A DNA stretch of 64,000 nt. Source: Pseudomonas azotoformans. Lineage in GTDB: Bacteria; Pseudomonadota; Gammaproteobacteria; Pseudomonadales; Pseudomonadaceae. Under the pieces are notes generated by a model that was not told the origin of the DNA, did not search any database, and worked only from the letters and a program-made list of their open reading frames with translations. Location: the NCBI RefSeq assembly GCF_900103345.1, contig NZ_LT629702.1:3038001-3102000 (forward strand), read 5' to 3'. Below, piece after piece: positions 61,392 through 64,000 of the stretch. Within the stretch, counting starts at the first letter, position 1. Every line of letters begins with the position of its first letter. The translations under genes and the position numbers were made by a program.

Positions 61392-61928
61392 ATGAGACTC
61401 AAACCCTTCCTTCTATCAATGTGCCTGTTGACCGCACCCGGCCTCGGCGCTGCCGCCGAGAAGACCGTGTATGGCCTCAACGAATACGCGCAACTGGCCG
61501 GTATCGACCTGGAGGTCGCCGCCAAGCTGGATACCGGTGCCAAGACCGCCTCGCTCAGTGCCCGTGATATCAAGCGCTTCAAGCGCAACGGCGAATCCTG
61601 GGTGCGCTTCTACCTGGCCATCGACACCGCCCATTCCCATCCCATCGAGCGTCCCCTGGCCCGCGTCAGCAAGATCAAGCGCCGCGCCGGTGACTACGAC
61701 CCCGATGAGGACAAGAACTACACCGCCCGTCCGGTGATTGCCCTGGATATCTGCATGGGCACCGCTTTACGCAGCATCGAAGTGAACTTGACTGACCGCA
61801 GCGCATTCCAATACCCGCTGCTGATCGGCTCCGAAGCGCTGAAACGCTTTGATGCGCTGGTCGACCCCAGTCTTAAATACGCAGCAGGCAAACCCGCCTG
61901 CGCCGCCGACGCTCATACCGCCGAGTAA
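61392..61928 (+). CDS. RimK/LysX-associated retropepsin-like peptidase family protein
   Basis: The 178-residue protein has a signal peptide (about 1-22) and the family core KLDTGAKTASLSARDIKRF, followed by RPVIALDICMG and YPLLIGSEAL. It is often labelled 'ATP-dependent zinc protease', but the DTGA motif is that of aspartic retropepsin-like enzymes, and I see no HExxH. It heads an operon with an inactive-transglutaminase/7TM protein and an ATP-grasp ligase, a set linked to glutamate or peptide ligation at the envelope. The gap to the next gene is 5 nt. Confidence 0.88.
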   Translation: MRLKPFLLSMCLLTAPGLGAAAEKTVYGLNEYAQLAGIDLEVAAKLDTGAKTASLSARDIKRFKRNGESWVRFYLAIDTAHSHPIERPLARVSKIKRRAGDYDPDEDKNYTARPVIALDICMGTALRSIEVNLTDRSAFQYPLLIGSEALKRFDALVDPSLKYAAGKPACAADAHTAE

Positions 61929-61933
61929 ACCGA

Positions 61934-63466
61934 ATGCGCTCTCTGACCCTGCACCTGAAGATCCTGATCACCATCCTGGTGGTCCTGGGTATTTCGGTCA
62001 CCGCTTATCAGATCTTCGTGCTGGGGATCCCCGTCACCGAGGACGCCACCGACGACTTGTGGAACATCGACGCCAAGGTCGAGTTCGTCGCCAACCCGAA
62101 AGACCCGGTGAAGATCCAGATGTTCGTGCCGCCCTTGAGCCGCGACTTCGTCAGCCTCAACGAAAGCTTCATCTCGAATAACTATGGGGTGAGCGTCAAC
62201 CGCATCGACGGCAACCGTAAGGTCACCTGGTCGGCCCGCCGTGCCAAGGGCAACCAGACCCTGTATTACCGCCTGGTGCTGACCAAACGCTACAGCGGCG
62301 AAAAAGTCAAAGTGAAGGGCCCCACGTTCCGCGACAGCATTGCCGTGGAAGGCCCGGAAAAAATCGCCGCCGAAGCCCTGCTGGCGCCGATCCGCCAGCA
62401 CTCGGCCGACGTCGAGACGTTTATCACCGAAGCGATCAAGCGCACCAACAACCTCAACGACGACAACGTGAAGCTGCTGCTGGCGGGCGACCCGTCGACG
62501 CCGCACAAGGCCAAGATCGTCGAATTGCTGCTGTCCATCGCCCATGTGCCGGTGGAAAAGGTCCACACCATCCGCCTGGTCGCCGACCAGCCGCAAACCC
62601 CGGAACTGTGGCTGCGCAGCTTCAACGGCAATGACTGGTTGTACTTCAACCCGGAAACCGGCGAACAGGGCCTGCCTGCCGACCGCCTGCTGTGGTGGAC
62701 CGGTGATGAAAACCTGATCACCGTCGACGGCGGCAAGAAGGCCATGGTGACCTTCAGCCTCAACAACAGCGAGATGAACGCGATTCGCCTGGCCAAGCTG
62801 ACCGACGAGAACACCGACGCCAACTTCCTCGAATACTCGCTGTACGGCCTGCCGCTGCAAACCCAGCAAACCTTCATGATCATGGTGATGATCCCGATCG
62901 GCGTGCTGGTGATCCTGATCCTGCGTAACCTGATCGGCTTGCAGACGCTGGGCACGTTCACCCCGGTGCTGATCGCCCTGGCGTTCCGCGAGACGCAACT
63001 GGGCTTCGGGATTGTGCTGTTTACGATTATCACGGCGCTGGGGCTGTCGCTCAGGTCGTACCTGGAACACCTCAAATTGCAGATGTTGCCGAGACTTTCG
63101 GTGGTGCTGACCTTTGTGGTGGTGCTGATTGCGGCCATCAGCCTGTTCAGCCATAAATTGGGGCTGGAGCGCGGGCTGTCGGTGGCGCTGTTCCCGATGG
63201 TGATTCTGACCATGACCATCGAACGCCTGTCGATCACCTGGGAAGAACGCGGCGCCAACCATGCGCTGAAAGTGGCGATTGGTACGCTGTTCGCGGCGTC
63301 CCTGGCGCACCTGATCATGAGCGTGCCGGAGCTGATCTACTTCGTGTTCACCTTCCCGGCGATCCTGCTGATCCTGGTGGGTTTCATGCTGGCCATGGGG
63401 CGTTATCGCGGTTACCGCCTGACCGAGCTGGTGCGTTTCAAGGCGTTCTTGAAGGCTGACCAGTAA
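61934..63466 (+). CDS. Inactive transglutaminase fused to seven transmembrane helices
   Basis: The 510-residue protein has an N-terminal membrane helix (about 8-30), a large periplasmic transglutaminase-like region (about 35-300, including LLLSIAHVPVEKVHTIRL and WLYFNPETGEQGLP) and a C-terminal 7TM block (about 310-495). The family is described as an inactive transglutaminase. It accompanies RimK-like ATP-grasp ligases and retropepsin-like proteins. It overlaps the ligase gene by one base (TAATG). Confidence 0.9.
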   Translation: MRSLTLHLKILITILVVLGISVTAYQIFVLGIPVTEDATDDLWNIDAKVEFVANPKDPVKIQMFVPPLSRDFVSLNESFISNNYGVSVNRIDGNRKVTWSARRAKGNQTLYYRLVLTKRYSGEKVKVKGPTFRDSIAVEGPEKIAAEALLAPIRQHSADVETFITEAIKRTNNLNDDNVKLLLAGDPSTPHKAKIVELLLSIAHVPVEKVHTIRLVADQPQTPELWLRSFNGNDWLYFNPETGEQGLPADRLLWWTGDENLITVDGGKKAMVTFSLNNSEMNAIRLAKLTDENTDANFLEYSLYGLPLQTQQTFMIMVMIPIGVLVILILRNLIGLQTLGTFTPVLIALAFRETQLGFGIVLFTIITALGLSLRSYLEHLKLQMLPRLSVVLTFVVVLIAAISLFSHKLGLERGLSVALFPMVILTMTIERLSITWEERGANHALKVAIGTLFAASLAHLIMSVPELIYFVFTFPAILLILVGFMLAMGRYRGYRLTELVRFKAFLKADQ

Positions 63467-64000
63467 TGTTCGGTTTCTGGAAGACCTGGAAAGCCCTGGA
63501 AGCGCGCGGGATCATGGGCATCAACCGGCGTAACGCCGACTACGTGCTCAAGTACAACAAGCGCAGCCTGTACCCGATCGTGGATGACAAGATCATCACC
63601 AAGGAACGCGCGCTGGCGGCCGGCATCCATGTGCCGGAAATGTATGGGGTGATCAGCACCGAGAAGGAAATCGACAAGCTCGACGAGATCATCGGCGGGC
63701 GCAGCGACTTCGTGATCAAGCCGGCCCAGGGTGCCGGCGGTGACGGCATCCTGGTAGTCGCCGACCGCTTTGAAGGACGCTACCGCACGGTGTCCGGCAA
63801 GATCATCAGCCATGAAGAAATCGAGCATCAGATTTCCAGCATCCTCACCGGCCTGTACTCCCTGGGCGGCCACCGTGATCGTGCGTTGATCGAGTACCGC
63901 GTGGTGCCCGACCAGATCTTCAAGAGCATCAGCTATGAAGGCGTGCCGGACATCCGCATCATCGTGCTGATGGGCTACCCGGTGATGGCCATGCTGCGCT
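63466..64000 (+). CDS. Alpha-L-glutamate ligase-like protein (ATP-grasp), cut by window end
   Basis: The frame is open from ATG 63466 to the window edge (178 codons). It begins MFGFWKTWKALEARGIMGINRRN and has the ATP-grasp features FVIKPAQGAGGDGILVV (lysine and glycine-rich loop) and RALIEYRVVPD. It is a RimK-like amide-bond ligase of the three-gene system with the two upstream genes. The substrate is unknown and the C-terminal half lies outside the window. Confidence 0.88.
   Translation, partial: MFGFWKTWKALEARGIMGINRRNADYVLKYNKRSLYPIVDDKIITKERALAAGIHVPEMYGVISTEKEIDKLDEIIGGRSDFVIKPAQGAGGDGILVVADRFEGRYRTVSGKIISHEEIEHQISSILTGLYSLGGHRDRALIEYRVVPDQIFKSISYEGVPDIRIIVLMGYPVMAMLR

Overview
The window is a GC-rich chromosomal segment from a Pseudomonas of the fluorescens group. 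The evidence is the gene order (crfX-cmpX-sigX-oprF-cobA next to a nasST/nitrate locus; ppsA/ppsR-hydrolase-rraA-zntB), an OprF that has a proline-rich hinge and no cysteines, and abundant paired inverted REP elements (GTGGGAG-type) between genes. I found no tRNA, rRNA, CRISPR array, prophage or intact insertion sequence. Most of the window is core genome, with three accessory or unusual blocks.

Layout: 1-8.2 kb, minus-strand cell-division, chromosome and repair genes (smc-zipA-ligA, then a partial zinc metallopeptidase). 8.2-17.5 kb, purine catabolism (GntR regulator, xdhABC, guaD, second GntR regulator, BenE-type permease). 17.5-26.5 kb, housekeeping (yggL, dacB, a CHASE/PAS diguanylate cyclase, rlmKL, rmf, pyrD). 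26.5-29.3 kb, a small minus-strand cluster of SPI-1-type type III secretion parts (secretin, lone SPOA protein, HilA-like DNA-binding protein, IagB-like transglycosylase) with no export apparatus, ATPase or needle genes: a relic or reduced system. 29.3-35.2 kb, nitrate sensing and uptake (nasS, nasT, nitrate transporter, PP2C-kinase fusion, cobA). Both nasS and the transporter are preceded by a sigma-54 promoter and a two-hairpin ANTAR leader that overlaps a terminator. The nitrite and nitrate reductase genes usually found between the kinase and cobA are absent.

35.2-44.4 kb: oprF, sigX, cmpX, crfX, zntB, rraA, a hydrolase, ppsA and ppsR. ppsA carries a single-base insertion just after its phosphohistidine motif that breaks the frame. 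44.5-51.6 kb: the most interesting locus. A divergent MocR-type regulator faces an operon encoding an EamA exporter, one polypeptide joining a JAMM protease, a ThiS/CysO-like sulfur carrier, an E1-like (MoeB/ThiF) enzyme and a rhodanese, a cysteine-synthase homologue, a serine acetyltransferase with an extra C-terminal domain, and an AlaX tRNA-editing protein. It resembles the mycobacterial Mec+/CysO/MoeZ/CysM cysteine pathway packed into one operon. The product may be cysteine or a related beta-substituted alanine that is exported, with AlaX giving translational protection.

51.6-52.5 kb holds an unrecognised protein with three coiled-coil repeats. 52.7-61.2 kb is a complete 2-methylcitrate (propionate) operon with a GntR regulator and palindromic operator candidates. 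61.4-64 kb begins a retropepsin-like / inactive transglutaminase-7TM / ATP-grasp ligase operon cut by the window edge.
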